From the NCBI GenBank assembly GCA_017405595.1, contig JAFRAC010000001.1, positions 36,395 through 100,394 on the forward strand: DNA of 64,000 nucleotides, written 5' to 3'. The translations under genes were made by a program, and so were the position numbers. A model generated the notes under the pieces. It was not told the DNA's origin. It was given only the letters and a program-made list of their open reading frames with translations, and made no database searches. Numbering within the stretch: the first letter of the stretch is position 1; every line of letters begins with the position of its first letter. Origin of the DNA: Thermoguttaceae bacterium (GTDB lineage Bacteria > Planctomycetota > Planctomycetia > Pirellulales > Thermoguttaceae). Below are positions 17,406-30,706 of the stretch, in pieces.

Positions 17406-19418
17406 TTAACCTTTCCAAAACAGCTTGGCGAGTTTGGTTCCGTTATATTCCCAATACTGCGCGCCTTGGTACGCGCCTGATTGATTAGCGCGCCCGAGCC
17501 GCTGGAATAGTTCGCGGGTGAGCGTTGAGAGCTTTTTCTTTTCCCCTTCGAATTGAACATTTTTATCGTCAACAACCAATGCCACAAAGCTCTTATCGGC
17601 GATGAAGGAGATCTCTTTGCCGATCAGCCCGCAATCGCTGCCGGGGATTTTACATTTCCGAAAAGAGAAGTTTCGGTTTTCATTGGTGCCAGTTGTAAAA
17701 TTGTTCATTTTCCGCATTTCTTCGGGAATCGGCAGAATCTCATTCAGTAGAAGATTAGTCAGCCAGTCGGTTCGGTCTTTGATCGTTTCGGCATTCCAAT
17801 GCTCGTTTTCAATGATCTTTGTTTTCGTAATCTGCAGACCGGAATGATTCTCGTAGATATCTTTCTTTTCGGCAAACGATTTGTTACCAAGTTCCTGATT
17901 ATGGCGAATGAGCGTGAGATTTCCGATCGTGTGTACGAGTTCCTGATGCTGTTCGACATCCGAGCCGAGTTCGGCGCGCCATTGATCGTTGAGGGTCTGC
18001 GGCATAATATGCTCAACTTGCAATAACGAGTCTTTCATATCGGGGCGGCTCTTGGTGAGGTGCTCTTCAATGAGCGCCAAATAGAGTTTCCAGTACTGCG
18101 ATCGGTAGAAGTTTTCGGTTTCAAGCTTTTTTGTGATCTCAGTATCGTTGGGAATTCGAAGATTGTATTGCTGTTTTGATAAGATTTCAAATAGTGCGGC
18201 CTGTTTATTCGGGGCTTCGGCGAGTTTGTTGATATAGCGTAAGAGAGTGGGGAAATTTTTGTTTTCGGCTTGGCTCGTGTCTAACAGACGGCGGCGAAGA
18301 CAGTAAATGCGGAACGCTTTCAGAATGTCAATAATCCCCTGCTGGTCGAATTTGTTCTGTTCCCAAGCCGAAAGAAGACCGAGAAGAAAAGAATAAGCCG
18401 TTGACACTCGAAAATCCCGAAGGTCTTTAAGAATATGATCAACGGTCGGGTTGCCGCTGCTTCGCTTTCCGTGAACGACCGCGTATGTTTTTGCGTTGAC
18501 CGCTAAACCTTTGAGCAGCTCTTTTTTATCGGTATCTGCGAATATATCCTTAAAAATCCCATAGAGTTCCTTGTAGTTGCTCTCCTTGACCCCCTTAACA
18601 TACATGGCGTTTCGAAATTGCATGAAGTCCCGGATGTAAAGAGAAACTAATCCCGGAATTTCCCGTTCGATCGGCAACCAGCAATCGTGGTAATATTGAT
18701 CCTGATCTTTTGCCTTCATCCCCAGCATGAGGTAGTTTCGTACCAGGTCCGCTAGAGACAGGGGTTTTCCGAGTGAGTTCATCGATTCGAAAATTTCTTG
18801 CGGGTTTTCCCACTTATTTCTATCCGGCTCTAACTCGATCGTTATGACGCTGAACTTGACGAGACCCAGGTTGAGAAGTTCGATAAGCGAATCACCGTTC
18901 TCCGTGTATTTTGCGATCTCATGCCGAAAAAAATTGTAATTTTTGTAAACTGCCGAGTCCTTTGTTCGAACCCCCTCTTCGGTTTTGAAGATAATTTCCT
19001 TATAGGAATCCCAGTCGGCTTCGACCTGTTTCAGCTTGATTTTGGAATCGTCACCGTCTTTAACCTTTTCGTTGATGAGATAATCATTATTGATCCATTC
19101 TTTTTTACTCTCATCGGCAAGAGTGTCCCGTAACGCCGCGAGGAAGAGCATTGTTGTTGTGATGCGCTGCTGACCGTCGATGAGTACCAGTTTATTGGGC
19201 TGGCCGAAGACAACCTCGTTTTGAAAGTATGTGATCGAACCGAAGAAATGTTCGGAGTTCTCTCCTTGCCGGTTTTTTTCACAGGTCTTTTTTACGTCTT
19301 CCCAAAAAACCCGACACTGTTCCTCTGTCCACTCATAGTTCCGCTGATAAGGGGGAATGTAGAATGTCACGTTTCGATTGGAAAGTAAATTCAGGAGTTT
19401 TTGTTCAAGCGGTCTCAT
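17406..19418 (-). CDS. DUF262/DUF1524 protein, GmrSD-like type IV restriction candidate
   Basis: A 670-residue protein with an N-terminal DUF262 domain (YIPPYQRNYEWTEEQ, then LVLIDGQQRITTTMLFLAAL, a DGQQR nucleotide-binding signature). The DUF1524 HNH-like region contains LQVEHIMPQTLNDQW and HTIGNLTLIRHNQELGN. The last 90 residues (SFVALVVDDKNVQFEG ... YQGAQYWEYNG) resemble a module found at the ends of other restriction-modification proteins. GmrSD enzymes cut modified phage DNA, so anti-phage defence is the likely role (inference). The gene is visibly richer in A+T than its neighbours, consistent with recent transfer. It runs convergently with the ATPase gene; the 259 bases between them hold nothing recognisable. 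Confidence 0.85.
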   Translation of the reverse strand: MRPLEQKLLNLLSNRNVTFYIPPYQRNYEWTEEQCRVFWEDVKKTCEKNRQGENSEHFFGSITYFQNEVVFGQPNKLVLIDGQQRITTTMLFLAALRDTLADESKKEWINNDYLINEKVKDGDDSKIKLKQVEADWDSYKEIIFKTEEGVRTKDSAVYKNYNFFRHEIAKYTENGDSLIELLNLGLVKFSVITIELEPDRNKWENPQEIFESMNSLGKPLSLADLVRNYLMLGMKAKDQDQYYHDCWLPIEREIPGLVSLYIRDFMQFRNAMYVKGVKESNYKELYGIFKDIFADTDKKELLKGLAVNAKTYAVVHGKRSSGNPTVDHILKDLRDFRVSTAYSFLLGLLSAWEQNKFDQQGIIDILKAFRIYCLRRRLLDTSQAENKNFPTLLRYINKLAEAPNKQAALFEILSKQQYNLRIPNDTEITKKLETENFYRSQYWKLYLALIEEHLTKSRPDMKDSLLQVEHIMPQTLNDQWRAELGSDVEQHQELVHTIGNLTLIRHNQELGNKSFAEKKDIYENHSGLQITKTKIIENEHWNAETIKDRTDWLTNLLLNEILPIPEEMRKMNNFTTGTNENRNFSFRKCKIPGSDCGLIGKEISFIADKSFVALVVDDKNVQFEGEKKKLSTLTRELFQRLGRANQSGAYQGAQYWEYNGTKLAKLFWKG

Positions 19419-19634
19419 TTGTCAGCGGTTCCTTTACGATTAAGGTTGAAGATCCGATCAGGATCGAGACAGGCTTCCTTCCAGTATACCAAAATTAACC
19501 CTTTTGTCATCGGTGTGTGTTGAATATTCTGATTTTACTGGGAAAGGGAAAGGGCGAGGAAGCTGTTTCCCTGTTCCCAATTCGCACGCTCTTGGTCTTA
19601 TTTCAAATATCCTGGAAGTAAACAGGTTTGATCT

Positions 19635-19662
19635 ATTATAGCATAAAATTTTATTTTGGCAA
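19635..19662 (-). promoter_or_regulatory. Possible promoter of the DUF262 gene
   Basis: Leftward TTGCCA (19662-19657), 16-base spacer, TATAAT (19640-19635) in an A+T-rich stretch. It would give a leader of about 210 bases before the start at 19418. Nothing else is visible in this intergenic region apart from the rightward promoter at 19688. Confidence 0.4.
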
Positions 19663-19687
19663 ATTTTGTTTTTATTGCTCTAAATGC

Positions 19688-19716
19688 TTGACGTCATGCC
19701 ATTCGTCTGATATATT
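19688..19716 (+). promoter_or_regulatory. Sigma-70-type promoter of the first unknown paralogue
   Basis: TTGACG (19688-19693), exactly 17 bases, then TATATT (19711-19716). The gene starts at 19764. Confidence 0.65.
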
Positions 19717-19763
19717 GGGGGTTCAGCCCAAGGCGGGCCGCTATGAACCAGAAAGGATTTTGC

Positions 19764-20270
19764 ATGAACGCGTCGTTCTCTTCCCTGTGCGAAACCGAGT
19801 TTAATGCCGTTGAAATCAAAGGGATCGGGTATTCCCTTTCCTTTAAAATCAATGCGCTTGTCGAGGAAAATGATGAAGCGCGGGAATTCGTCATCTCGGG
19901 TGAACCGAAATCGGATTCCGCGCCGCGGTTCGCGCTCCATCTGAACGCCAACGAGCTGGTTCAGAAAATGCGGGCCGGCGATCGGGCGCCCGATACGTTC
20001 CTGGCCCGGGATTACCTCGAACTGGCGAACCCGTTCGCGGCAAGCGAACTGGAACAGGCCGCCCGGCTGTGCGAATTGTTCCGGGAAGAGTTCGTCAATG
20101 AACTCCTCGTCTGCGTTTTTGTCGGGTACCTTCTCCTGGAAATGGCACGCTGTGCGGGGGATCGGGTCAGCTACGAATGGGTTGCGTTCTACGCTTTTAC
20201 CGCCTACTTTGACCAGCTCCCGTTCCCGAAAACCCTTTGGGTGCCGTGGGACGATTCCATTTATGAGTGA
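19764..20270 (+). CDS. Hypothetical protein, paralogue pair member 1
   Basis: I do not recognise this 168-residue protein. It is mostly helical toward the C-terminus (LLVCVFVGYLLLEMARCAGDRVSYEWVA). It is a clear paralogue of the gene at 20520: both share LNAN-x-LV-x-KM, a G-x-RA-x-DT-x-L block, DYLxLAN, EMARxAGDxVSYxWVA and a final FPKTxWxPW. I chose ATG 19764, which has AAAGGA 7 bases upstream; an in-frame ATG at 19743 would add seven residues. A strong promoter lies just upstream, and a two-hairpin repeat begins 18 bases after the stop. Confidence 0.65.
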   Translation: MNASFSSLCETEFNAVEIKGIGYSLSFKINALVEENDEAREFVISGEPKSDSAPRFALHLNANELVQKMRAGDRAPDTFLARDYLELANPFAASELEQAARLCELFREEFVNELLVCVFVGYLLLEMARCAGDRVSYEWVAFYAFTAYFDQLPFPKTLWVPWDDSIYE

Positions 20271-20287
20271 TCGGGGGCGGGGGAAAA

Positions 20288-20470
20288 GCTGTATTGAGAT
20301 TTTTTGGTGTTATCGAGCCGAAATCCCCCGACTGAAGTCGGGGGCGAGAAGAGGGAGTGTTTCAGCTTGCCGGGCGCGGGAGGGAACCCCCATCCGACTA
20401 AAGTCGGAGGATCCCTTGCCCGCTGATAGCGCTGATAGGCCGGTGAGTGTTGGAGCTTGGGGTAGTTCGG
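20288..20470 (+). repeat. Two-hairpin repeat, copy R1
   Basis: Starts with the family opening GCTGTATTGAGA. Stem 1 (20325-20344) is CCCCCGAC-TGAA-GTCGGGGG. Stem 2 (20393-20408) is TCCGAC-TAAA-GTCGGA. Between them is TTTCAGCTTGCCGGGCG; it ends with GCTGATAGGCC and GAGCTTGGGGT. It follows the first paralogue gene in the same orientation. Confidence 0.85.
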
Positions 20471-20519
20471 GCGGGAAGGCGCTTTGATTTTTGTTTTTTG
20501 GTACGGAAAGGAATTTTCG

Positions 20520-21017
20520 ATGAAAGATACATTTCAAACAATCTATTGCACGAGATGCGGTATTGCTGATACCGCCGAGGGAGAATACCGTCTCGCGTTT
20601 CTGATCAATTCCGCGGTACGGGGCGAAAAAGAGGCGCGCCAGTTCGTGATTCGCGCGGCGCCGAAAGAGAAGTCCGCGAAACGGCACGCTTTTCGCCTGA
20701 ACGCGAACGGGCTGGTTGCGAAAATGCTCGTCGGCGGCCGGGCGCTCGATACTTACCTGCCGGAGGATTACCTCGATTTGGCCAACGGCTTTCTGGTTGA
20801 CCGTTTTTCCCGGTTGGGAGCTTACACCTGGTTTGATGAAAAGTACATAACCGACCGGCTCTGCGACGGTTTTTTCGCCTTTCTGCTCATGGAAATGGCG
20901 CGGGCGGCGGGTGATCTTGTCAGTTACTCCTGGGTCGCGAAACTGACTTTCAGGGAGGATTGGGAACTGTTTCCGTTTCCGAAAACCGGGTGGATGCCGT
21001 GGCAGAAGTCGCTTTAG
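20520..21017 (+). CDS. Hypothetical protein, paralogue pair member 2
   Basis: An unrecognised 165-residue protein, paralogous to the gene at 19764 (shared DYLDLAN, LMEMARAAGDLVSYSWVA and FPKTGWMPW). The C-terminal helical block is the best conserved part. I placed the start at ATG 20520, which has GGAAAGGA 7 bases upstream; no start is credible further upstream because repeat R1 occupies that DNA. Copy R2 of the repeat begins 22 bases after the stop, so each paralogue carries its own repeat. Confidence 0.65.
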   Translation: MKDTFQTIYCTRCGIADTAEGEYRLAFLINSAVRGEKEARQFVIRAAPKEKSAKRHAFRLNANGLVAKMLVGGRALDTYLPEDYLDLANGFLVDRFSRLGAYTWFDEKYITDRLCDGFFAFLLMEMARAAGDLVSYSWVAKLTFREDWELFPFPKTGWMPWQKSL

Positions 21018-21038
21018 ACGGGCGGGAGGGGCCGGAAG

Positions 21039-21116
21039 TCTGTATTGGCGTTTTGATTGTTCCGGACCGAAATCCCCCGTCTGAAGACGGGGGCGGATAA
21101 GGGGTGTTTCTGCGGA
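21039..21116 (+). repeat. Two-hairpin repeat, truncated copy R2 (stem 1 only)
   Basis: Opening TCTGTATTGGCG, then stem 1 (21074-21093) CCCCCGTC-TGAA-GACGGGGG, a compensated variant of R1. It stops after GTGTTTCTGC; stem 2 is missing. The stop codon of the leftward lipoprotein gene begins at its right edge. Confidence 0.8.
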
Positions 21117-21593
21117 TTAGCGCGGTCGGACGGGCTGCCGGGCCAGACGGTAGCGGGAAGGGGCCGGCTGGCGGTAGGGGACGGCCTGCTGCGTGTATTG
21201 CGCCGGGTAGGGGGCCGGGCCTGCGGCGGGCATGGGCGCGGCGGGCTGGCTGGCGCCGAACGAAAGGTCGTCGGCGGGATACGCGCTCTGGCCCGGATCG
21301 GCGTAACCGGCCTGCTGCTCGGGCCGGGGCAGGTTCACGCCGCCGTCGAACTTGACCGGAGGTTCCTGCTCTTTCTCTTTCTTCGGCTTTTCGCCGAGCC
21401 TCTCGCGCAGAATCGAGTTCTCGTCCTGCAAAGTCTGAATCTGGAAATGAGCGCGGTAGAGCTGGTCTTCGAGCATCCGCGTCTGGTCGATCAGGAGCGC
21501 CTCGTTAATGGCGTACTCCTTGCGGGTCGGCCCGCAGCCGACAAGAAAGGCGACGAGAAAAAATACCGCGCAAACCGGAATGTAGTGTTTCAT
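21117..21593 (-). CDS. Small coiled-coil lipoprotein
   Basis: A 158-residue predicted lipoprotein: signal peptide with lipobox LVGC at about residues 17-20. Residues about 30-65 form a short coiled coil (LIDQTRMLEDQL, then IQTLQDENSILRERLG), followed by a Pro/Ala/Tyr-rich low-complexity tail that is probably disordered. It lies just downstream of clpP in the same direction. The role is unknown; an envelope spacer or assembly factor is possible. Confidence 0.7.
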   Translation of the reverse strand: MKHYIPVCAVFFLVAFLVGCGPTRKEYAINEALLIDQTRMLEDQLYRAHFQIQTLQDENSILRERLGEKPKKEKEQEPPVKFDGGVNLPRPEQQAGYADPGQSAYPADDLSFGASQPAAPMPAAGPAPYPAQYTQQAVPYRQPAPSRYRLARQPVRPR

Positions 21594-21681
21594 CCTTGAA
21601 CCTCAAAAGCGCGCGTTCCCTGCGCGTTGGGGGTGATGCGATTCGCCGCGCCCCGCATGAGGGAACGCGGCGGCGAATGTG

Positions 21682-22275
21682 TTATTTTTTCGGCGCCGGC
21701 GCCGATTCGACGACTTGGTCGATCAGCCCGTAGTCGCGCGCCTCTTCGGCCGACATGAAGTGGTCGCGGTCGGTGTCCTTCTCGATTTCGTCGAGCGGAC
21801 GGCCCGTGTGCTTGAGCAGGATCGCGTTCATCTTCGCTTTGATCTTGGCGTACTCACGCGCGTGGATCAGAATCTCTTCGGCGGTCCCTTCCATGCCGGC
21901 CAGCGGCTGATGGATCATGATGCGCGAGTTCGGCAGCGCGAACCGTTTCCCCGCGGCGCCGGCGGTCAGCAGTACCGCGCCCATCGAAGCGCATTGCCCG
22001 ATACAGTAGGTGGCCACGTCGCAGCTGATATACTGCATCGTATCGTAAATCGCCAGGCCCGCGGTTACCGAACCGCCGGGCGAGTTGATGTAAAGGTGAA
22101 CGTCGGCTTTCGGGTCTTCCGATTGAAGGAAAAGGAGCTGCGCAACAATCGAGTTCGCCGATTCGTCGGTAACCTGGGTGCCGAGGAAGATGATCCGGTC
22201 CTTCAGAAGGCGGCTGTAAATATCCATTGCCCGCTCGTCGCGGCCGTTTTTTTCGATGACGAATGGAACGTACAT
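21682..22275 (-). CDS. clpP: ATP-dependent Clp protease proteolytic subunit (first of two)
   Basis: A 197-residue ClpP serine protease subunit. The catalytic triad is visible: Ser in [11 protein letters not shown], His in MIHQPLAG and Asp in DTDRDHFM. The glycine-rich [19 protein letters not shown] matches the family. ClpP forms double heptamers that degrade substrates unfolded by ClpX, ClpA or ClpC; a ClpC gene is at 42639. Together with the adjacent ClpP at 22323 it could form a mixed ring, as seen in some bacteria with two clpP genes. Confidence 0.95.
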   Translation of the reverse strand: MYVPFVIEKNGRDERAMDIYSRLLKDRIIFLGTQVTDESANSIVAQLLFLQSEDPKADVHLYINSPGGSVTAGLAIYDTMQYISCDVATYCIGQCASMGAVLLTAGAAGKRFALPNSRIMIHQPLAGMEGTAEEILIHAREYAKIKAKMNAILLKHTGRPLDEIEKDTDRDHFMSAEEARDYGLIDQVVESAPAPKK

Positions 22276-22322
22276 ATCAAGTGAACCTTTGGGTCAGGGT
22301 GGGGTGCGGTTGGGGGAAGGGG

Positions 22323-22970
22323 TTATTTATCGTCGGCGTCTTCGTCGGACTCGGATTTCTTCTGCGACGAAAGGATATCGTCGACCAGACCGTAATCTTT
22401 CGCCTGCTGGGCGGTAAGGTAGTAGTCGCGGTCGGTATCGGCGGCAATCTGTTCGGGCGTTTTGCCGGTATGGCCGGCCAGAATCTGGTTGAGCAGTTCG
22501 CGGTCCTGCAGAATCTGCTGGGCCTGGATTTCGATGTCGGAAATCTGGCCGCTTACGCCGCCCCACGGCTGGTGGATCATGATTTTGGAATGTTGGAGTG
22601 CGAACCGTTTCCCCTTGGTCCCCCCCGCCAGAAGGACCGCGCCGCCGCTGGCGGCCAGGCCCACGCAATAGGTGGCAACGGGGCAGGAGAGGATTTGCAT
22701 CGTGTCGTAGACCGCCAGCATGGCCGAAACCGAACCGCCGGGAGAATTGATGTAGAAGTGGATGTCTTTCCGGCGGTTGCTGCTCTGCAGGTAGAGGAGT
22801 TTCATGATCAGCTCGTTCGCCGAGGCGTTGTTGATTTCCCCCTGCAGAAAGATGATCCGGTTATCGAGGAGCAGGTCGCCGACGGTCATGTTCCGCTGCC
22901 GCTGGTAGTCGGCGTAGGCGTTTTGGAAACCGTCGAGCAGTTGGGGCTGGAATGGCGTCATATTGTTCAT
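22323..22970 (-). CDS. clpP: ATP-dependent Clp protease proteolytic subunit (second of two)
   Basis: A 215-residue ClpP with all three catalytic residues: Ser in GLAASGGAVLL, His in IMIHQPWGG and Asp in DTDRDYYL. It differs from its neighbour at the N-terminus and in the axial loop region, and has an acidic C-terminal tail (SDEDADDK). The two clpP genes are 47 bases apart and follow tig, the usual tig-clpP order. A terminator lies after tig, so this pair may have its own promoter. No Shine-Dalgarno sequence is obvious before the ATG. Confidence 0.95.
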   Translation of the reverse strand: MNNMTPFQPQLLDGFQNAYADYQRQRNMTVGDLLLDNRIIFLQGEINNASANELIMKLLYLQSSNRRKDIHFYINSPGGSVSAMLAVYDTMQILSCPVATYCVGLAASGGAVLLAGGTKGKRFALQHSKIMIHQPWGGVSGQISDIEIQAQQILQDRELLNQILAGHTGKTPEQIAADTDRDYYLTAQQAKDYGLVDDILSSQKKSESDEDADDK

Positions 22971-23002
22971 TTCTAAATGGAGGATTCGCTTGGCTGAACG
23001 GC

Positions 23003-23025
23003 GCGCTCTTTTCGGAAAAGAGCGC
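23003..23025. other. Perfect 10-bp palindrome upstream of clpP
   Basis: GCGCTCTTTT and AAAAGAGCGC flank a CGG loop, about 35 bases before the clpP start at 22970. It could be a leader hairpin or an operator-like site for the clpP pair. Confidence 0.5.
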
Positions 23026-23112
23026 AGGCTATTGTTATCTTTTCGGCCCGCCGGTTCAAGAGGAATTCCGGAAAAAAGGGGGGCGGGAACCCCTTTTTCG
23101 CGGTTGCCGAAA

Positions 23113-23148
23113 AAAGCGGAAAGCGCCGCCGGGGGCGCTTTCCGCTTT
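23113..23148 (-). terminator. Terminator of tig
   Basis: AGCGGAAAGCGCC pairs with GGCGCTTTCCGCT, followed by TTTTTT on the minus strand, 24 bases after the tig stop. Confidence 0.8.
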
Positions 23149-23171
23149 CGTGAGCTTGCGCGGCCGGAAAA

Positions 23172-24701
23172 CTAGGCCAGCTTATCGCCTTTCGCCGGCT
23201 GTTTTTCGCCCTTCATTGCCGGTTTCGTGGCCTCTTCGTGAGCCGCTTCCTTGACTTCCTCTTCGGTCACTTCGGGGATGTCGCTTTCGACTTCATCGCT
23301 CCCCGCCGAACGGTTGAGCGCTTCTTCCTGCTCGCCCTTGATTTCGTAGGGGACATCCTTGAACTTCGCTTCGGACATGATCAGGTCGATCACTTTCCGT
23401 TCGATGATCTGGTTCCGGAGAATGTCCATTTCGCCGGATTTCTCGATCTGCGCGCGAACGCGGCGCGGGCTGCTGCCCGACTGCGCTGCCATCAGCGCGA
23501 TTTCGGTATCGTAATCGACCGGATCGTCGGTGATGTTCTCGGTGTCGGCAATCTTTTCGAGAATGAAGTGCTCTTTCAGCGCTTTGGCGGTCTGAGTGCG
23601 GCTGTTCTGGCGCAGGAAGTTGATCTGCGAGGCGATCTGCGATTCCGAGAACCCGCTGCGGCGCATCTCCATGACCTGGCGCTGCGCTTCGCGGATCGAC
23701 TGGTTGTCGAGCAGTGCCGGGGGAAGATCGAACTGCGTACTCGAAGTGAGCGCGTCGGCGATTTGCGCGCGGGCGCGGCGGCGCTGCTCGTGGTCGAGCT
23801 GGCGCTTGAGCACGTCGAGAACCGCGTCGCGGAAATCACCCATCGACTCGAATCCGCCGAACTGGAAGATGAAATCGTTGTCGACTTCGGGCAGTTCGAG
23901 GACTTTGACCTCTTTCACTTCGAACTTGGCGTCGAGCTCTTTGCCCTGCAGCTCTTTGTTCGGGGTGTTTTCGGTGAGCTTCACCGTGGTTTCACGGACG
24001 TCGCCCGCCTTCACGCCGACCATCAGCTTATCGAAATCGTTGATGACGCCGTCGCGGAACGAGAGGGTCGGGCGGATCCGGAGCGTTTCCGAATCGGCCG
24101 ACGAGATGACTTTCCCCTCGTGGGTGAAGGTCAGCTTGGTGACGATGTAGTCGTTGGCTTTCGCCGGCTCGTCGGAATTGACGAGAATGCCGTTGTTGTT
24201 CCGGAGAATTTCGATCGCTTCGTCGATATCGGCGTCGGTGAACTCGCGGACCGGGCGGTCGATCTTGAGGCCTTTCCAGTTCGGAAGCTCGAATTCGGGA
24301 CGGACTTCGATATTGTATTCGTAGACGAAGGGGCCTTCGGCGGGAACGACGACCGCCTTGACGTTGATGTCGGGTTCGCTGATCGGAACGAGCTTTTCGG
24401 CTTCGTTGACCTGGGCGAGAGAATCGAGGAGAAGACTCTGCTTGACGCGGTCGCTGATTTGGTCGTTAAACTTTCTTTCGATCACTTTGCGCGGAGCTTT
24501 GCCGACACGGAAGCCGGGAACGATTGCCTTTTCGACAAATTCGTCAATCTCGCGATTACGGTACTTTGCGACTTCGTCGGCGGCAATCGTTACCTTGACG
24601 TGGCGCTGGCAGGAGCTGACTTCTTTGACCTCGACACTCATGTCGAGCTTAACAGCGTCAGATTCAGGAAGATCGGCTTGGAGGGTTTCGGTTTCAGCCA
24701 T
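23172..24701 (-). CDS. tig: Trigger factor chaperone
   Basis: A 509-residue ribosome-bound chaperone and peptidyl-prolyl isomerase that meets nascent chains. The ribosome-binding tail signature is present as GFRVGKAPRKVIERKF (residues about 64-79). A PPIase region with GVKAGDVRETTVKLTENTPN and a long helical C-terminal domain follow. An unusual 20-residue N-terminal extension precedes the typical start MSVEVKEVSS. The C-terminus ends in a Lys/Glu-rich tail. It is followed by two clpP genes. Confidence 0.92.
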   Translation of the reverse strand: MAETETLQADLPESDAVKLDMSVEVKEVSSCQRHVKVTIAADEVAKYRNREIDEFVEKAIVPGFRVGKAPRKVIERKFNDQISDRVKQSLLLDSLAQVNEAEKLVPISEPDINVKAVVVPAEGPFVYEYNIEVRPEFELPNWKGLKIDRPVREFTDADIDEAIEILRNNNGILVNSDEPAKANDYIVTKLTFTHEGKVISSADSETLRIRPTLSFRDGVINDFDKLMVGVKAGDVRETTVKLTENTPNKELQGKELDAKFEVKEVKVLELPEVDNDFIFQFGGFESMGDFRDAVLDVLKRQLDHEQRRRARAQIADALTSSTQFDLPPALLDNQSIREAQRQVMEMRRSGFSESQIASQINFLRQNSRTQTAKALKEHFILEKIADTENITDDPVDYDTEIALMAAQSGSSPRRVRAQIEKSGEMDILRNQIIERKVIDLIMSEAKFKDVPYEIKGEQEEALNRSAGSDEVESDIPEVTEEEVKEAAHEEATKPAMKGEKQPAKGDKLA

Positions 24702-24744
24702 GTGAGTTCATTCCAGTTTGACAGGGACCGCTAGAAACAAAAAA

Positions 24745-24856
24745 AACCTGAAGTGATTCCCCCCGAAATGGTTCCGGCTTAGAAAAAAAGCCGTTTCGGA
24801 AACGGCTTTTTTCTGAATCGGATTCAGGGAGAGCCCAAAGGCAATCACTTCAGGTT
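24745..24856. repeat. Nested inverted-repeat element between tRNA-Gly and tig
   Basis: The outer 14-bp perfect inverted repeat is AACCTGAAGTGATT (24745-24758) with AATCACTTCAGGTT (24843-24856). Inside are a hairpin with GCCGTTTC/GAAACGGC flanked by A and T tracts (24784-24812) and a palindrome CTGAATC-G-GATTCAG (24813-24827). On the minus strand the outer repeat ends in eight T residues, so the whole could act as a large terminator or attenuator before tig. Confidence 0.7.
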
Positions 24857-24977
24857 CACCAATATTGAAGCTGCAACTTACACAGGGAAAAAACCGCGGG
24901 CCGGGCCCGGGTTTCAACGACAGTACCCGGCGAAGTCGCAACCGGGCAACCGGTAAGACTGCCTCATAAAATGAAAG

Positions 24978-25051
24978 AGCGGGCGAAGGGATTCGGACCC
25001 TCGACAACAACGTTGGCAACGTTGTGCTCTAGCCTACTGAGCTACGCCCGC
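24978..25051 (-). tRNA. tRNA-Gly (GCC)
   Basis: Read leftward it folds as a cloverleaf: acceptor GCGGGCG with CGCCCGC, D arm AGCTCAGTAGGCTAGAGC, anticodon arm CAACG-TTGCCAA-CGTTG giving anticodon GCC, and T arm GAGGG-TCCGAAT-CCCTT. CCA is not encoded. It is upstream of tig in the same direction, separated by the nested repeat element. Confidence 0.92.
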
Positions 25052-25177
25052 AATGCCGAAAGACGAAAAGGGCAACGCCCTTAACGCCAGTCAACAGGAA
25101 CGATTATAGCCGAGTTTCTTTGGCAATCAAGGGGGGAGAAGGGGAGAAGAAAAAATTTTTTTGGGGAGAAATCCCGG

Positions 25178-25206
25178 TTGATTTTCTCCATATTATGGGA
25201 TATATT
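25178..25206 (+). promoter_or_regulatory. Promoter of the FHA protein gene
   Basis: TTGATT (25178-25183), 17-base spacer, TATATT (25201-25206), 85 bases before the start codon at 25292. Confidence 0.6.
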
Positions 25207-25291
25207 CTTTTTAGGCGCGCCGCGAACACCGTTTCCGAATTGTCTTGTGCGCGCAAAGTTGGTTTTCGGCTCCCCTTAGAAGGACTCGGGA

Positions 25292-25675
25292 ATGCTTGTA
25301 AAGCTGGATATCTTCGACGGCTCGACGCTTCGCTTTTCCAAAGTTGTCCATCTTCCCTGCACCATCGGGCGCAGCCGGCTCTGCAATATTTCGATTGTCC
25401 ACCCGCTGATCAGCCGCCAGCACTGCGAAATTTACGAAGATCACGGCATGGTCATGGTGCGCGACCTCGGCTCGATGAACGGCACCTACTACAAAGACGC
25501 GCCGATCCGCCGGAGTGTGCCGATTCCCTACAACGACGGGTTTATGATCTCGTCTCTCCATTTTGTGATCGGCGCGGCGGAACCGGAACCGGAACCGAAA
25601 AAAGAACCCGATTACGAGGAACTCGAGTCGAAACTCAGCGAGACTCCCGAAGATCTTTCCGACATTTTCAAATAG
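25292..25675 (+). CDS. Small FHA-domain protein
   Basis: A 127-residue protein that is almost entirely one forkhead-associated domain, which binds phosphothreonine peptides. The family core residues are visible: GRSRLCNI (residues 26-33), SRQHCEI and the turn GSMNGTYY. A 35-residue acidic tail follows (rich in Glu, Pro and Asp). It has no membrane segment, so it is probably a cytoplasmic adaptor in Ser/Thr kinase signalling, common in planctomycetes. No kinase gene is adjacent. It has its own promoter. Confidence 0.9.
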   Translation: MLVKLDIFDGSTLRFSKVVHLPCTIGRSRLCNISIVHPLISRQHCEIYEDHGMVMVRDLGSMNGTYYKDAPIRRSVPIPYNDGFMISSLHFVIGAAEPEPEPKKEPDYEELESKLSETPEDLSDIFK

Positions 25676-25763
25676 TCTCTTTTTCCGTTTTTCCCCCCTT
25701 TCGGCGGCCTGATTTCCCGCACGTTTCGGCGCGGTACGGTTTGTGCCGGCCTTTTCCGGCGTC

Positions 25764-30557
<4,794 letters not shown>

Positions 30558-30598
30558 GACGCGCCTTTCCTTCTGCCCCCCACTTTCCGCTTCGGCGG

Positions 30599-30631
30599 CC
30601 GCGCCCTATTGCCGGGGCGCGGTTTTGATTT
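30599..30631 (+). terminator. Terminator of folD
   Basis: CCGCGCCC (30599-30606) pairs with GGGCGCGG (30615-30622), followed by TTTTGATTT. Confidence 0.65.
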
Positions 30632-30706
30632 ATACTGGGCCGGGTGTGCGCCGGCACACGGTTTTTCGGAGTTTTTTTATCCGCGGTCCCGCGGAACGGG
30701 TCTGAG

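Noticed and set aside
15600..21116. Prophage or integrative element
   Set aside because: No integrase, structural genes, tRNA-flanking direct repeats or clear borders were found; only a few accessory genes are present.
24978..25051. tRNA-Gly as an integration site
   Set aside because: No duplicated 3' tRNA end and no integrase next to it.
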